DNA from: Eubacterium maltosivorans
Lineage (GTDB): Bacteria > Bacillota > Clostridia > Eubacteriales > Eubacteriaceae
Reading direction: 5' to 3'
DNA: 64,000 bases
NCBI RefSeq assembly: GCF_002441855.2
Contig: NZ_CP029487.1
Location: forward strand, 1,426,001-1,490,000
Shown here: positions 1 to 6,883 of the stretch, one piece after another
How the letters are laid out: every line of letters begins with the position of its first letter
Position numbering within the stretch: the first letter of the stretch is position 1
Translations under genes and position numbers: made by a program
Notes under the pieces: model-generated
What the model saw: only the letters and a program-made list of their open reading frames with translations
The model's database searches: none
Told to the model about the DNA's origin: nothing

Positions 1-1083
1 ATTGCAGTAGTTTTGAAAAAGGCCGTCCTCTTGAAGCATGGCAGCTAAGGGCTTGATGTCAATGGAGACTTGAGATTTTGTATCGTCCCCCATCATCTTA
101 TACTCGTTCTCGTTGCCCTCCGCTTCAAGGATCAGCCACTTGTGCTGAGCATTCTTCCCTTTGCCTTCCTCCAAAGCTTTGGTGCTGGCTTCGGTCAGCT
201 TGCCGTTCTGCACAAGAATTGCCGAAGGTACGTGGCGGCCATCCTTAAAATACTTGTAATTCAGCTCGGCCGCCTCACGTGAGCCAACGATATTAAGGAG
301 CTGCCCCATAATCCTTGGCAGCCCATAGGGCGTATAGGAACAGTAGATATTAAAAAAGATGATGCTTGACGCTTCATCTTCGCTGTTTTCGATATTGTCG
401 GTGTATTCCCCTGTCCGGCAGTTTAGCGTTCGGGGATCGCCAAACTCTTTGAAATAGACTTTTTTCTCATCAATAATCTGGATGAACTTTCGGAACTTCT
501 TTTTGATCGTGGATTCAATCTCATTCCCGTTATCGTCCTTGATTTTCCATGGTACTTCCACAGATTGGTTCTGTTTCTTGCACATTCGCACCTGGTGGGC
601 TGGGACATGTGTAAAGCCTGCGGGTTCACCCATATTATTTTCAACCACTTCGATACATCCATAGCCGATGCTTTCCCGGTCAACGATGACTTTTTTCATG
701 ACAGATGAAAAGCTCTCATCAAAATTGCAGTATTTAATCAGATTTTCCATTTTGATCTTTTCAGCATCAATTGGCTTTTTCTCAGCGTCTGATAGCTTTT
801 CATAATCCACATCGCTTTCCACATTGACTCCAAATCCGACAATATTTGTCTTGTAAGCGTCAATGAGCTGCTGAAGAATATCCGATTCCTCAGTAAGCCT
901 TGCCAGCTGCTCCGGCGTGTAAAGGGGCTCCAAAACATCACTATCGCCATAATAATCTTTAAAAGCATCCTCAGCCATTACCCGGCTTTCCATCACTGTT
1001 GTGTGTCCGACTGCTTTCGCGACCACATGATTTTCTCTGCCGGACTGACTGGGTATTGATTTTTTATTGTTTCGTTTAGTCAT
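1..1083 (-). CDS. Phage portal protein, PBSX/P2-like (3' end outside window)
   Basis: The reading frame from the ATG at 1083 stays open for 361 codons to the left edge. It forms the dodecameric portal ring at the capsid vertex through which DNA is packaged. The family is suggested by YTPEQL near residue 55, the GYGCIEVV segment near 150, and the block around YGLPRIMGQ...GSREAAELN followed by DGRHVPSAILVQNG, which resembles PBSX-type portals. It follows the large terminase by 5 bp, the usual terS-terL-portal order. The stop codon is not in the window. Family assignment is by recognition of sequence pattern only. Confidence 0.85.
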   Translation of the reverse strand, partial: MTKRNNKKSIPSQSGRENHVVAKAVGHTTVMESRVMAEDAFKDYYGDSDVLEPLYTPEQLARLTEESDILQQLIDAYKTNIVGFGVNVESDVDYEKLSDAEKKPIDAEKIKMENLIKYCNFDESFSSVMKKVIVDRESIGYGCIEVVENNMGEPAGFTHVPAHQVRMCKKQNQSVEVPWKIKDDNGNEIESTIKKKFRKFIQIIDEKKVYFKEFGDPRTLNCRTGEYTDNIENSEDEASSIIFFNIYCSYTPYGLPRIMGQLLNIVGSREAAELNYKYFKDGRHVPSAILVQNGKLTEASTKALEEGKGKNAQHKWLILEAEGNENEYKMMGDDTKSQVSIDIKPLAAMLQEDGLFQNYCN

Positions 1084-1088
1084 TTGCG

Positions 1089-2498
1089 CTACTCCTTTTT
1101 ATTGATGATCACTGGCATACAGGCCAGCACCACAGCGTCAGCCCGGTCAGGGGACTTCAAGCCACGCTCTTTCATGGCTTTTTTGGATTCTAGTTTTATC
1201 TTGCCGTTGGACTGCATGAAATACTTACGGGTGGTCATTTGCCCGACTAAATCTGAATCATCCGGCAGCTTAATATCGTCTTTCTGCATTAAGTCTCTTA
1301 CGACCGACCACATGTAAGTCACGATATCGTCATAATAGTACGAATCTTTCACGCCTTTTGGCACTTTTGAAGCAAAGTTAACAGGAATGATGATGAGCCA
1401 ATTGAGAGCTTCTTGTTGCTTAATCTCCATCAGGCGATCTGTTACGCCGCCACCAAGGCCAGTATCATCTATTTTCACGATGATATTTTTTACTGAGGGA
1501 TACTTCTCATGCAGATTCCGGCAGAGCTTTAAGGTATCCCCAACAGTAGCCATTAGGTTTTGACCATGTCTCATGATTAAAGGCTGCATTAATCGGTCTA
1601 TTTTCGCAGCGATGATGGTTTCATCATCCCCAAAGCGGGCAACGTCCACACCAATATTGATACTTTTGACTTGATGCTTCTTTTCTTCTTCCTCTGTTTT
1701 AAACAGTTCCAGATCAACCGCAGCTTCAACCAGACTGATTGGCATAAACACATCGTCTTCCTGCTTTGGAAACTCTCCGAGCACTCGAACACGAACCACA
1801 TTGCTATCCTTGCCATACTTACGGATCAGCGATTCAATATTCTTCTTGTTGGTGCGCTCTGTTTCCATGCTGTTGACACGATGAACCCTGTAATCCGCTC
1901 GGTCGACCGTATGACTATCATAAAAAGTGCCGCTTGTTTTGGTCGGATTGCTGCATAACAGAAGTTTATTGTTATCCCCGGACAAAGTCCCGAGAATCGC
2001 CTCCATAATCGGCTCAGCGACCCCGGAGGCTTCATCGACAATGAACAGCATGTTATCCTCATGAAAGCCCTGCATATTTTCAGCTTTTGTCGCTGTTCGA
2101 GCTACTGCAAACCAGCGTTTTTCACAGCCCAGCATGTAGACGTATGTTTTTGTCCATTTCAAGATACTTCCCAGAACCGGGCTTTTTTCCATCCACTTGG
2201 CAATCTCAGACCACAGGACATCGTTAAGCTGCTGTCTGGTCGGCGCCGTCGCAACGATGCGAGGGTAAGGGAAACAGCATAAAAACCAAAGCGCGATTGC
2301 CGCTTGAAACGCAGTTTTGCCAACACCCTGACCCGATCGTATACTTACCTTAGGCGATTCAGAAACATCTTTCGCCGCCTCCTTTTGCCAACTGTCCGGT
2401 TCAAACAGCAAAACCTCTCGGAAAAACAAAACAGGATCAAGGCGGTATTTCTTAATCCTGTACTTAAATCTCTGCATACTTACTTTTTTACTCATCAT
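1089..2498 (-). CDS. terL: Terminase large subunit
   Basis: ATP-driven DNA packaging motor and headful or site-specific nuclease, about 469 aa. A Walker A-like GQGVGKT lies near residue 57, the hydrophobic Walker B strand LFIVDEASG near 155, and the nuclease domain begins with the acidic GVDVARFGDDE near 290, as in terminase RNase H-like domains. Upstream of the chosen ATG at 2498 are a second ATG three bases later and a GTG six bases earlier; an AGGTG motif sits just before. The start overlaps the end of the small subunit gene, so the two are probably translationally coupled. The portal gene follows directly. Confidence 0.95.
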   Translation of the reverse strand: MMSKKVSMQRFKYRIKKYRLDPVLFFREVLLFEPDSWQKEAAKDVSESPKVSIRSGQGVGKTAFQAAIALWFLCCFPYPRIVATAPTRQQLNDVLWSEIAKWMEKSPVLGSILKWTKTYVYMLGCEKRWFAVARTATKAENMQGFHEDNMLFIVDEASGVAEPIMEAILGTLSGDNNKLLLCSNPTKTSGTFYDSHTVDRADYRVHRVNSMETERTNKKNIESLIRKYGKDSNVVRVRVLGEFPKQEDDVFMPISLVEAAVDLELFKTEEEEKKHQVKSINIGVDVARFGDDETIIAAKIDRLMQPLIMRHGQNLMATVGDTLKLCRNLHEKYPSVKNIIVKIDDTGLGGGVTDRLMEIKQQEALNWLIIIPVNFASKVPKGVKDSYYYDDIVTYMWSVVRDLMQKDDIKLPDDSDLVGQMTTRKYFMQSNGKIKLESKKAMKERGLKSPDRADAVVLACMPVIINKKE

Positions 2499-2949
2499 CA
2501 GCACCTATAACGGCTTCCATCCAGGCTTCGGCAGTCGTTGATTCTTCCTGCTTTAACTCCTTGACGATATCACGCCATTTATCAGGCCGCCGGTTCTTTA
2601 ACCAGAAGCAGATCGCCCCTGTATCCGGCGGGACAAATTTAGTTACAATTTTTTTATGTTTTTCCTCTTTTCCACTTGAGTCCGTTTTGATTTCGATGGT
2701 TACCTCTTGGTACTCAAATCCTTTCGCTCTTTTAAGTAAGGCATTCTCAACTTCATAGTCCACAACTTCCTTCCCTTTTTTTAAGGACTCAAAAAATTCA
2801 GGAAAGCGGTTTTTCCAGTTGTTCAAGGTCTGTTCTGAAATACCGATGTTATGGGCTATTTGTTTATCGGTCAGCCCGTCTCTGGCCCACCCTTCCACTA
2901 CGGTAAGCCCATCTTCTGTTATCCAATTTTGGAACTTACCTTTTGCCAC
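2488..2949 (-). CDS. terS: Terminase small subunit
   Basis: Recognises the packaging site and loads the large subunit, 153 aa. The N-terminal half carries an HTH (WARDGLTDKQIAHNIGISEQTLNNW) typical of small terminases of Firmicute phages, followed by a helical region ending in a charged tail. I place the start at a GTG (2947-2949) because AGGTGAG lies five bases upstream; an ATG eleven codons further up has no comparable ribosome site. The stop overlaps the terL start. Confidence 0.9.
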   Translation of the reverse strand: MAKGKFQNWITEDGLTVVEGWARDGLTDKQIAHNIGISEQTLNNWKNRFPEFFESLKKGKEVVDYEVENALLKRAKGFEYQEVTIEIKTDSSGKEEKHKKIVTKFVPPDTGAICFWLKNRRPDKWRDIVKELKQEESTTAEAWMEAVIGADDE

Positions 2950-3009
2950 TAACTCACCTCTTAACCTATAAAAAACAGCCATTAAAAATCATCAATGGCT
3001 GTTACTATA

Positions 3010-3813
3010 TTATATAATTTGTTCCATTTTTATGTTAAATCCATCATAATTAACTCTTTCTTGATAGACGTTGATCCCTTTTTTCTCTGCCCATTCACAT
3101 ACCTCTTTTTTATTTTTTTCTTCACATTTTATTCCTAAAAATACAGATGATATGTAATCAGAAAAATTCAAATCCTTTGTGATTTGTTTTCGATAAACAG
3201 CAATCCTCCATTCTTTTTCATATTTCCATATATTGTTTTTAAATAATAAGAAATTGAACATATTATTACTATTTTGACATAAATCGTATGTAGAATTATA
3301 TATATTCTCTTGGTAATTAACCGGAAATATGTATTGTTTAATGATATCTGGTATTTTGCTAGTATTATATTCAATACAAAACCCTTTATGCGAATCAGCA
3401 TAATGCGCCCACATAAGAAGCGATTCATTTTGTTCTGTAAAACAGCATACACGCATTTCTTCTTGAGTCACATCAATCATTTCTTTGTATAAAACATATT
3501 CATCACTTAATCTCGTGTTTCCATCTAATTCAAAGCAAAAACCTTTATTCTCTTTTAAAATTTTACTACCGGTATCATTCCAAAATTTTCTAAAATCTAC
3601 AAATGGAACAGAATCAAACGGATCATTAAACTCTTTTGGTTTTGATAAATGTATCTCTCCATTAATTAAATTATTTTTCCAATACTCTCCAAAACCCATA
3701 TACCGAAATAATCTTTCTGGTACATATTTAACGGTAAACTGCATAATTTCTTCCATACTAACTTCATTGTTTTTAAGCATATCAACATATTTCTTCTTAG
3801 TTTTACTATTCAA
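3010..3813 (-). CDS. DUF2971-family protein (prophage cargo)
   Basis: 267 aa protein of unknown function. The block RYMGFGEYWKNNLINGEIHL followed by SKPKEFNDPFD (residues about 37-66), later MWAHYADSHKGFCIEYN and the KYEKEWRIAVYR segment, are the pattern of DUF2971 proteins. It stands alone between the tRNA/structured-RNA region and terS, is much richer in A and T than the packaging genes beside it and uses many ATA codons. This suggests a late-acquired cargo gene. DUF2971 is found in phages and in variable genome islands; no biochemical role is known to me. A defence or anti-competitor role is only inference from position. Confidence 0.7.
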   Translation of the reverse strand: MNSKTKKKYVDMLKNNEVSMEEIMQFTVKYVPERLFRYMGFGEYWKNNLINGEIHLSKPKEFNDPFDSVPFVDFRKFWNDTGSKILKENKGFCFELDGNTRLSDEYVLYKEMIDVTQEEMRVCCFTEQNESLLMWAHYADSHKGFCIEYNTSKIPDIIKQYIFPVNYQENIYNSTYDLCQNSNNMFNFLLFKNNIWKYEKEWRIAVYRKQITKDLNFSDYISSVFLGIKCEEKNKKEVCEWAEKKGINVYQERVNYDGFNIKMEQII

Positions 3814-3876
3814 TGTAACCCTCCCGATTAATATACCGATATTATATAATAAACGTTAGTATTATTCAATTTATAC

Positions 3877-3982
3877 AATCCCCGAACACCCTAATATCAA
3901 TACCAGAGAGGATTATTCAAAATATTTTAAGGAGATGTATTCTGCTGCGTGGGGACGCAGCCATTCGGAGTGTTCAGGGATT
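3877..3982. other. Long inverted repeat enclosing a 7-bp GC hairpin
   Basis: Bases 3877-3889 pair with 3970-3982 (12 of 13 pairs, AATCCC-GAACAC against GTGTTC-GGGATT). Inside, GCTGCGT at 3944-3950 pairs with ACGCAGC at 3955-3961 around a GGGG loop. The stretch has no convincing ORF. It is in the expected late transcript (minus strand) between the tRNA and DUF2971 genes, so it could be a small structured RNA or a processing/termination element. Function unknown. Confidence 0.5.
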
Positions 3983-3993
3983 ATATACATTTT

Positions 3994-4071
3994 TGGTACT
4001 CCATCGAGGACTTGAACCCCGGACCAGCCGCATATAAGGCGGTGACTCTAACCAAACTGAGTTAATGGAGT
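3994..4071 (-). tRNA. tRNA-Ile (anticodon TAT), CCA encoded
   Basis: Full cloverleaf on the minus strand. The acceptor stem is ACTCCAT/ATGGAGT with discriminator A, followed by encoded CCA at 3994-3996. The D stem is ACTC/GAGT, and the T arm is CGGGG-TTCAAGT-CCTCG. The anticodon loop is CTTATAT, giving TAT, which reads AUA. The outermost pair of the anticodon stem is an A-C mismatch. In bacteria AUA is normally read by lysidine-modified CAT tRNA, so a phage-borne TAT tRNA would raise AUA decoding for AT-rich late or cargo genes. Confidence 0.9.
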
Positions 4072-4077
4072 ATGATT

Positions 4078-4147
4078 CCGTCAAGTCTCTGGGGGTGATC
4101 AAATCCCAGCCGATCATACATTAGATCGAACTTTGAGCCTGTGACGG
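4078..4147 (-). ncRNA. tRNA-like structured domain B in late leader
   Basis: A closing helix CCGTCA/TGACGG bounds 70 nt. Inside, CGATC/GATCG (8-nt loop) and CTGGG/CCCAG (11-nt loop) sit where the anticodon and T arms of a tRNA would be. There is no D arm, no GG in a D loop, and no encoded CCA. It ends six bases before the 5' end of the genuine tRNA-Ile. It may be a degenerate tRNA, a tRNA mimic or another RNA. I see folding potential only. Confidence 0.4.
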
Positions 4148-4154
4148 TCTTGCT

Positions 4155-4213
4155 TCAGTTTAAGCCTGCACGGTCATGACCCGTCGGTTTGTCGCTGTAG
4201 CTATTTTAACTGA
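4155..4213 (-). ncRNA. Structured domain A at predicted 5' end of late transcript
   Basis: TCAGTT at the predicted transcription start pairs with AACTGA 59 nt downstream. It encloses an ACGG-GTCATGA-CCGT hairpin. No open reading frame is present. Its first paired base coincides with the expected start of the late promoter transcript, which suggests a 5'-capping stem or leader. Function unknown. Confidence 0.35.
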
Positions 4214-4218
4214 GTATA

Positions 4219-4247
4219 ATAATATCACGTTAAAAACACTCAAACAA
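4219..4247 (-). promoter_or_regulatory. Putative late promoter
   Basis: On the minus strand TTGTTT (4242-4247) and TATTAT (4219-4224) are separated by exactly 17 bp. This predicts a start near 4212 and a transcript covering the structured leader, tRNA-Ile, the DUF2971 gene, terS, terL and beyond. Confidence 0.6.
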
Positions 4248-4253
4248 TTTCAC

Positions 4254-4291
4254 TTTCGTGTCATTTTTGTTCGATTTCGTGTCATTTTTGT
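4254..4291 (-). promoter_or_regulatory. Two 17-bp direct repeats upstream of the late promoter
   Basis: The 17-mer TTTCGTGTCATTTTTGT (plus strand) occurs exactly at 4254-4270 and 4275-4291, a period of 21 bp or two helical turns. The repeats begin seven bases upstream of the -35 hexamer and end five bases before the stop of the ArpU-like gene. This is the position expected for an activator site, and the neighbouring ArpU-like protein is the obvious candidate ligand (inference). Confidence 0.65.
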
Positions 4292-4296
4292 GTCAC

Positions 4297-4719
4297 CTAC
4301 ACGATATACTGCGAAATCCGGTCAAGCGTTTCGAAAGTATTCTTGATTGTCCGATTGACGGTTGATACACTTAGGTCAAACTTCTCTGCGATCTCTTCGA
4401 CCGTTCCTTTTTCGATATAACGTTCCTCCACAATCCCTCGGGCTTTTGGATTTAAGACCTTTAAAAGTTTGTCAACGGCTGTTATTGAAGCTTTTGCTTT
4501 TTCCATGGTATTTGTATAGGAAATAATAAGATCGTCCTCCATACGGTCTATGACAGACCTTTCTACGCCGCTTTCATTCCCTTTCCCTTTTGGTGCATGA
4601 GATAAAGTCTGCGTCATGGACGGGAGCATATCCATTTTTCGGTTTTCGATTAGATTCTCACACAGCACTATTTTTGCCTTGTTATTCCAGTATTCTTCAA
4701 ACATCTTCTTGGTGTCCAT
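4297..4719 (-). CDS. ArpU/RinA-type phage late transcription activator
   Basis: 140 aa. The C-terminal third (residues about 95-140) is a sigma-region-4-like HTH: KARGIVEERYIEKGTVEEIA followed by FDLSVSTVNRTIKNTFETL. The N-terminal half is helical and charged. Proteins of this shape sit just before terS in many Firmicute phages and switch on the packaging and morphogenesis genes. Here it is the last early gene, and directly after its stop come paired direct repeats and a promoter. It could alternatively be annotated as a phage sigma-like factor. Confidence 0.8.
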   Translation of the reverse strand: MDTKKMFEEYWNNKAKIVLCENLIENRKMDMLPSMTQTLSHAPKGKGNESGVERSVIDRMEDDLIISYTNTMEKAKASITAVDKLLKVLNPKARGIVEERYIEKGTVEEIAEKFDLSVSTVNRTIKNTFETLDRISQYIV

Positions 4720-4792
4720 CTTTACCTCACTTGCTTTAAATTCTATTTTCCCCTATAATAGAGCTACGGATTGCTTGCGGGAAATCGCAAGT

Positions 4793-4823
4793 GGGGTGTA
4801 TCGAAAGATGCACCTTTTTTTGT
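4793..4823 (+). terminator. Hairpin with T run (plus strand)
   Basis: GGTGTAT...ATGCACC with one wobble pair, followed by seven T. It lies between two leftward genes and faces the other way, so it would block rightward transcripts. No plus-strand gene ends here. Confidence 0.4.
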
Positions 4824-4831
4824 TACCGACA

Positions 4832-4999
4832 TTAATGTCGGTTGCAATCTTCCTTTCTGTTTATCTGCTTTTCAAGGGCTTCGTTTTTCTCGTGTACAAT
4901 TCCAAGGTGATAATAATGTTTAAACAAGTATTTGCTGAATCTATACTCGATGGAGAATCCGAGTATTAATCCCAGAGCAAAGCTAATCAAATTATCCAT
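4832..4999 (-). CDS. Small membrane-anchored phage protein
   Basis: 55 aa. The ATG at 4999 has GGAG four bases upstream and overlaps the end of the preceding 65-codon gene by 8 bp. The N-terminus MDNLISFALGLILGFSIEY is a single hydrophobic segment, and the rest is charged (HEKNEALEKQINRK) with a coiled-coil look. It resembles the small one-pass proteins common in phage early regions. No function is recognised. Confidence 0.65.
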   Translation of the reverse strand: MDNLISFALGLILGFSIEYRFSKYLFKHYYHLGIVHEKNEALEKQINRKEDCNRH

Positions 5000-5189
5000 G
5001 GTACTCCTTTTGCATCACATTTTTAATATAATCATCAACAACATTCAATGCTGCATCATTAAAATGATGGCCTGTGCAGGGTTCGTTTTTTTTAAGTCTA
5101 CTCCGAAACCTATTGCAATATTGTTTTTGGGGATGGCAGAACCTGCAATTTGCACAGGTTCTGCGTACAGCTTTTATTCTGTTTGCCAT
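4992..5189 (-). CDS. Small cysteine-rich phage protein
   Basis: 65 aa with CANCRFC near residue 13, then a further Cys at QYC and PCTGHHF near 40. The Cys/His pattern suggests a zinc-binding knuckle. It overlaps the thyX gene by 16 bp upstream and the 55-aa membrane gene by 8 bp downstream, a packed early-operon arrangement. No family recognised. Confidence 0.6.
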   Translation of the reverse strand: MANRIKAVRRTCANCRFCHPQKQYCNRFRSRLKKNEPCTGHHFNDAALNVVDDYIKNVMQKEYHG

Positions 5190-5866
5190 GCTTCTTTTAC
5201 CTCTGGCAAGTCAAATGCGATGTCGCTATAATAAATCTCCCACAAATCCTCAAAAACTTCTGGCAATTCCTCGTGAAAGTATTTGAGTAACGCTAATGCC
5301 AGTTCCCTGATCTGCGGATGTGCTGCTTTCTGACAACGCTGTTTGAAAAAGTGGCGCCACTCCCTTAAATTTGCGGTCATTACAACTTCTGTTTTCAGGC
5401 TATTGGGTAGAACAGCCCGAGCTTCTTCTGGCTTACACCCTAATTCAAGCAATTTTTTATAATTGTACTCAACCTCTTCCATAGCAGCTCCCCAATGCCA
5501 ATAAGCATTCAATCCGTTGCTATCTGTCACACTACTATTTTCGTCTAAATAAGATGGTTCGATTACGATTAATTCATCTTCGTAATTGCAGTACCGTGTC
5601 GATTCCTGACTGTAAGAAGCCAATCGGTGCCTTACAATCTCGTGACTTACTCCACGATCACAGATGAATTTAACGGTAATGTTCTGGTGTTCAATAACCG
5701 ATTCATGTCCTGATTTCACAATCCCTTTAATAAACCGAGCAGCTGATTCTTCTGTAATCTTATCCTCGGACTTATAGCACGTTCTGCCACAGCGTTCTAA
5801 CTTTTTCAAAATTTTATCGTGGTCAATTTCTTCCATAATTTCGATATAAGGTTTAATAACTTTCAT
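5174..5866 (-). CDS. thyX: Flavin-dependent thymidylate synthase (phage copy)
   Basis: 230 aa. Makes dTMP from dUMP using methylene-THF and reduced FAD. The ThyX signature RHRLASYSQESTRY lies near residue 77, and HESVIEH and the C-terminal LREWRHFFKQRC block are present. A second ThyX is encoded on the chromosome at 40056-40826, so the phage duplicates a host function, presumably to secure dTMP during replication. It is in the early/middle operon with overlapping neighbours. Full length for the family. Confidence 0.95.
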   Translation of the reverse strand: MKVIKPYIEIMEEIDHDKILKKLERCGRTCYKSEDKITEESAARFIKGIVKSGHESVIEHQNITVKFICDRGVSHEIVRHRLASYSQESTRYCNYEDELIVIEPSYLDENSSVTDSNGLNAYWHWGAAMEEVEYNYKKLLELGCKPEEARAVLPNSLKTEVVMTANLREWRHFFKQRCQKAAHPQIRELALALLKYFHEELPEVFEDLWEIYYSDIAFDLPEVKEAWQTE

Positions 5867-5901
5867 AATTCCTTCTTTCTCTGGCTTTGCCAGTAATTTG
5901 T

Positions 5902-6060
5902 TTATATTGGCTTTTCAACATCCTCCATAGCAAACATGATTAGGATTAGCCCCCAAAGACACCATGCGCTTTTCGTTACCCATGCACAAAAACCTATTGC
6001 CGCACACCCAAAAATCATGATGCATATTAAGCAAAGATAATACCAACCTACTTTATTCAC
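5902..6060 (-). CDS. Small two-helix membrane protein
   Basis: 52 aa from a GTG at 6060. GGAG lies seven bases upstream and the stop of the preceding 42-aa gene overlaps the start. Two hydrophobic stretches, YYLCLICIMIFGCAAIGFCA and CLWGLILIMFAM, flank a short charged loop (WVTKSAW). Likely a membrane-inserted phage protein of unknown role. Confidence 0.6.
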   Translation of the reverse strand: MNKVGWYYLCLICIMIFGCAAIGFCAWVTKSAWCLWGLILIMFAMEDVEKPI

Positions 6061-6181
6061 TTACTAACTCCTCTCTTACACTATCGTCCGGGATAACATC
6101 TTTAAAATTCTCCGCCTCACAGATTCCCGTTCGATCGTAGGTACAGAACTGGTAGAGAATGCAATCTTCGCAGCGATTCAC
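6053..6181 (-). CDS. Small cysteine-containing phage protein
   Basis: 42 aa from a GTG at 6181 whose GTGA overlaps the stop of the upstream gene. Four Cys appear in the first half (RCEDC, QFC, GIC), a typical tiny zinc-finger-like phage product, followed by an acidic tail ending REELVSE. Coupled translation is likely from the overlaps at both ends. Confidence 0.55.
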   Translation of the reverse strand: MNRCEDCILYQFCTYDRTGICEAENFKDVIPDDSVREELVSE

Positions 6182-6543
6182 TTCACCGCTCCTTCCCACG
6201 GCTCCGGCAGCTCCCGCCAGGCTAAAATGTCTCGTATCTCGCTGCTGAATAGTCCGTGGTAAAATCCATTTCCATCCCAATATAGTTCAGTGACCATTTT
6301 TTTACGGAAATCCTGTTCGCGCACTTTTGTGATAAGATACTTTTTCATGCCGATCTCCGGTTTCGGCGGCAAATCCCTCTCAGCCACAACGTGCCATTTC
6401 TGCCTATCAACCATCTCCTGTAGTTCTTCTGGCGAAAAGCCAATATCTTCATATCGTCCAAGCTGATCTATCGCCTTACATGGGTCTTGATAGTCTTTAA
6501 GTCGATAATAATCTTGTTCTTTTTCGGTTAATCGCTTCATCAT
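6178..6543 (-). CDS. Phage protein with DUF551-like C-terminus
   Basis: 121 aa. The N-terminal part, RLTEKEQDYYRLKDY then AIDQLGRYEDIGFSPEEL, is a motif set seen in many Firmicute phage proteins. The C-terminal part begins WHVVAERDLPP and ends ILAWRELPEPWE, the layout of DUF551 proteins. I chose ATG at 6543 (GGTGAG six bases upstream), with an in-frame ATG three bases on and a GTG six bases earlier as alternatives. Function unknown. Confidence 0.7.
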   Translation of the reverse strand: MMKRLTEKEQDYYRLKDYQDPCKAIDQLGRYEDIGFSPEELQEMVDRQKWHVVAERDLPPKPEIGMKKYLITKVREQDFRKKMVTELYWDGNGFYHGLFSSEIRDILAWRELPEPWEGAVK

Positions 6544-6707
6544 ATCCACTCACCATTTTTATAAATCCCTTTATATTTAACATAAGTGCTCCCATCTTCG
6601 CACCAAGGAGCATAACAGTGATATTCTTGATATTCGCTATCCCATCCGCAAAACCGACAGCCATCGCATTTATCGGTATCGGGCTTTTTAAATTTCACTC
6701 GGTTCAT
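6540..6707 (-). CDS. Small cysteine-rich phage protein
   Basis: 55 aa. CDGCRFC near residue 14, then HCYAPWC near 30: a CxxCxxC plus CxxxxC arrangement that could bind zinc. The start ATG at 6707 sits behind GGAGG and overlaps the stop of the upstream gene in an ATGA. The same 16-base junction is found at 6880-6895. Confidence 0.6.
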   Translation of the reverse strand: MNRVKFKKPDTDKCDGCRFCGWDSEYQEYHCYAPWCEDGSTYVKYKGIYKNGEWI

Positions 6708-6883
6708 TCTTCTACCTCCATGTAAAGCGTACTTAAATCTTCCGGCGTTTCTTCTATGTTGGATCGGGCTTCATCATACCATTCCCAATTATCAACACCG
6801 GCACATTCTAAAGCCCAGAGTTTAGCTCGGTTTTCAAGCAAATCCCGTAATTCTTCTTCCGCGATAATATATTCTTTACTCAT
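6704..6883 (-). CDS. Small acidic phage protein
   Basis: 59 aa from ATG 6883, which follows GGAGG and overlaps the upstream stop (ATGA). Sequence is rich in Glu, Asp and Trp and ends YMEVEE. No family recognised; phage operon context. Confidence 0.6.
   Translation of the reverse strand: MSKEYIIAEEELRDLLENRAKLWALECAGVDNWEWYDEARSNIEETPEDLSTLYMEVEE

Noticed and set aside
4155-4213. A possible tRNA-Met (loop GTCATGA with CAT) in the late leader
   Set aside because: Only a 4-bp anticodon-like stem is present, with no T arm and no CCA. It is kept as a structured domain, not a tRNA.
4616-4969. A 117-codon plus-strand frame
   Set aside because: It runs opposite to a well-supported ArpU-like gene and a 55-codon gene with ribosome sites, so it is a shadow.
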